5,464 bases of DNA, taken from positions 1 to 5,464 of the forward strand of contig NKIE01000218.1 in assembly GCA_002256055.1 (NCBI GenBank). Direction: 5' to 3'. This document shows, piece after piece, positions 5,298 through 5,464 of this stretch. Numbering within the stretch: the first letter of the stretch is position 1; every line of letters begins with the position of its first letter. The translations under genes and the position numbers were made by a program. This DNA is from Pseudomonas sp. PGPPP3. GTDB taxonomy: Bacteria > Pseudomonadota > Gammaproteobacteria > Pseudomonadales > Pseudomonadaceae. The notes beneath the pieces were generated by a model. The model saw nothing but the letters and a program-made list of their open reading frames with translations. It did no database searches and was not told where the DNA came from.

Positions 5298-5464
5298 ATG
5301 AGCGACACGCCGTATATCTTCGACGCCAGCAGCCTCAACTTTGACCAGTTGGTGATTGAGAACTCCTTCCACAAGCCGGTGCTGGTGGACTTCTGGGCCG
5401 AGTGGTGCGCACCGTGCAAAGCACTGATGCCGTTGCTGGCGCAGATCACCGAGTCCTATCGCGG
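5298..5464 (+). CDS. Thioredoxin-fold protein, CnoX/YbbN type, N-terminal part
   Basis: The first 55 codons of a thioredoxin-like protein that runs off the right edge. It begins [20 protein letters not shown], followed by the beta strand [11 protein letters not shown] and the redox motif CAPC at residues 37-40 (WCAPCK), then the LMPLLAQI helix. The wording strongly resembles Pseudomonas YbbN/CnoX-like proteins, where a thioredoxin domain precedes TPR repeats and the protein acts as a chaperone-redoxin for GroEL and EF-Tu clients. The TPR part is outside the window, so a plain thioredoxin cannot be excluded. The ATG at 5298 is chosen over an in-frame ATG at 5286 because GAGA lies 6 nt before it. 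It lies 80 bp after the methyltransferase on the same strand; I see no convincing promoter in the gap. Confidence 0.85.
   Translation, partial: MSDTPYIFDASSLNFDQLVIENSFHKPVLVDFWAEWCAPCKALMPLLAQITESYR

Overview
This GC-rich window has the gene order and protein sequences of the riboflavin (vitamin B2) locus of a gammaproteobacterium, almost certainly a Pseudomonas or close relative. That assignment rests on recognising nrdR-ribD-[FMN riboswitch]-ribE-ribBA-ribH with a neighbouring YbaY-like lipoprotein, a methyltransferase and a thioredoxin-like gene, and on the near-familiar N-termini of RibH, RibBA and the thioredoxin-like protein. It does not come from a database search. It is chromosomal housekeeping DNA: I see no insertion sequence, phage gene, CRISPR array, tRNA or rRNA.

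Minus strand (transcribed from about 4000 towards 1): nrdR (3993-3529) is the ATP-cone repressor of ribonucleotide reductase genes. It overlaps ribD (3532-2396), the bifunctional deaminase/reductase, by an ATGA. After ribD there is an intergenic stretch of about 400 bp holding a textbook FMN riboswitch (2321-2161), an expression platform with a hairpin that sequesters a Shine-Dalgarno site, and a probable 23-codon leader ORF whose stop overlaps the start of ribE (riboflavin synthase, 1997-1341). Next is a RibB protein fused to a catalytically degenerate GTP-cyclohydrolase-II-like domain (ribBA, RibBX type, 1281-187). Last is the first third or less of ribH (lumazine synthase, 119 to the window edge).

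Plus strand: a divergent region of 130 bp (3994-4123) separates nrdR from a small outer-membrane-type lipoprotein of the YbaY/YscW family (4124-4567). That gene overlaps a class I SAM-dependent methyltransferase (4564-5217) that resembles the electron-transfer-flavoprotein-beta lysine methyltransferases. Eighty bp further on, a thioredoxin-fold protein (CnoX/YbbN type, 5298 to the window edge) begins.

Together, RibD, RibBA, RibH and RibE supply every riboflavin step except two: GTP cyclohydrolase II, which the degenerate domain here probably cannot provide, and the phosphatase that acts after RibD. FMN feedback through the riboswitch should act on ribE-ribBA-ribH but not on the upstream nrdR-ribD. 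The most interesting part is the expression platform. The Shine-Dalgarno site masked by the sequestor hairpin is not that of ribE but of the short leader ORF, which suggests FMN control through translational coupling.
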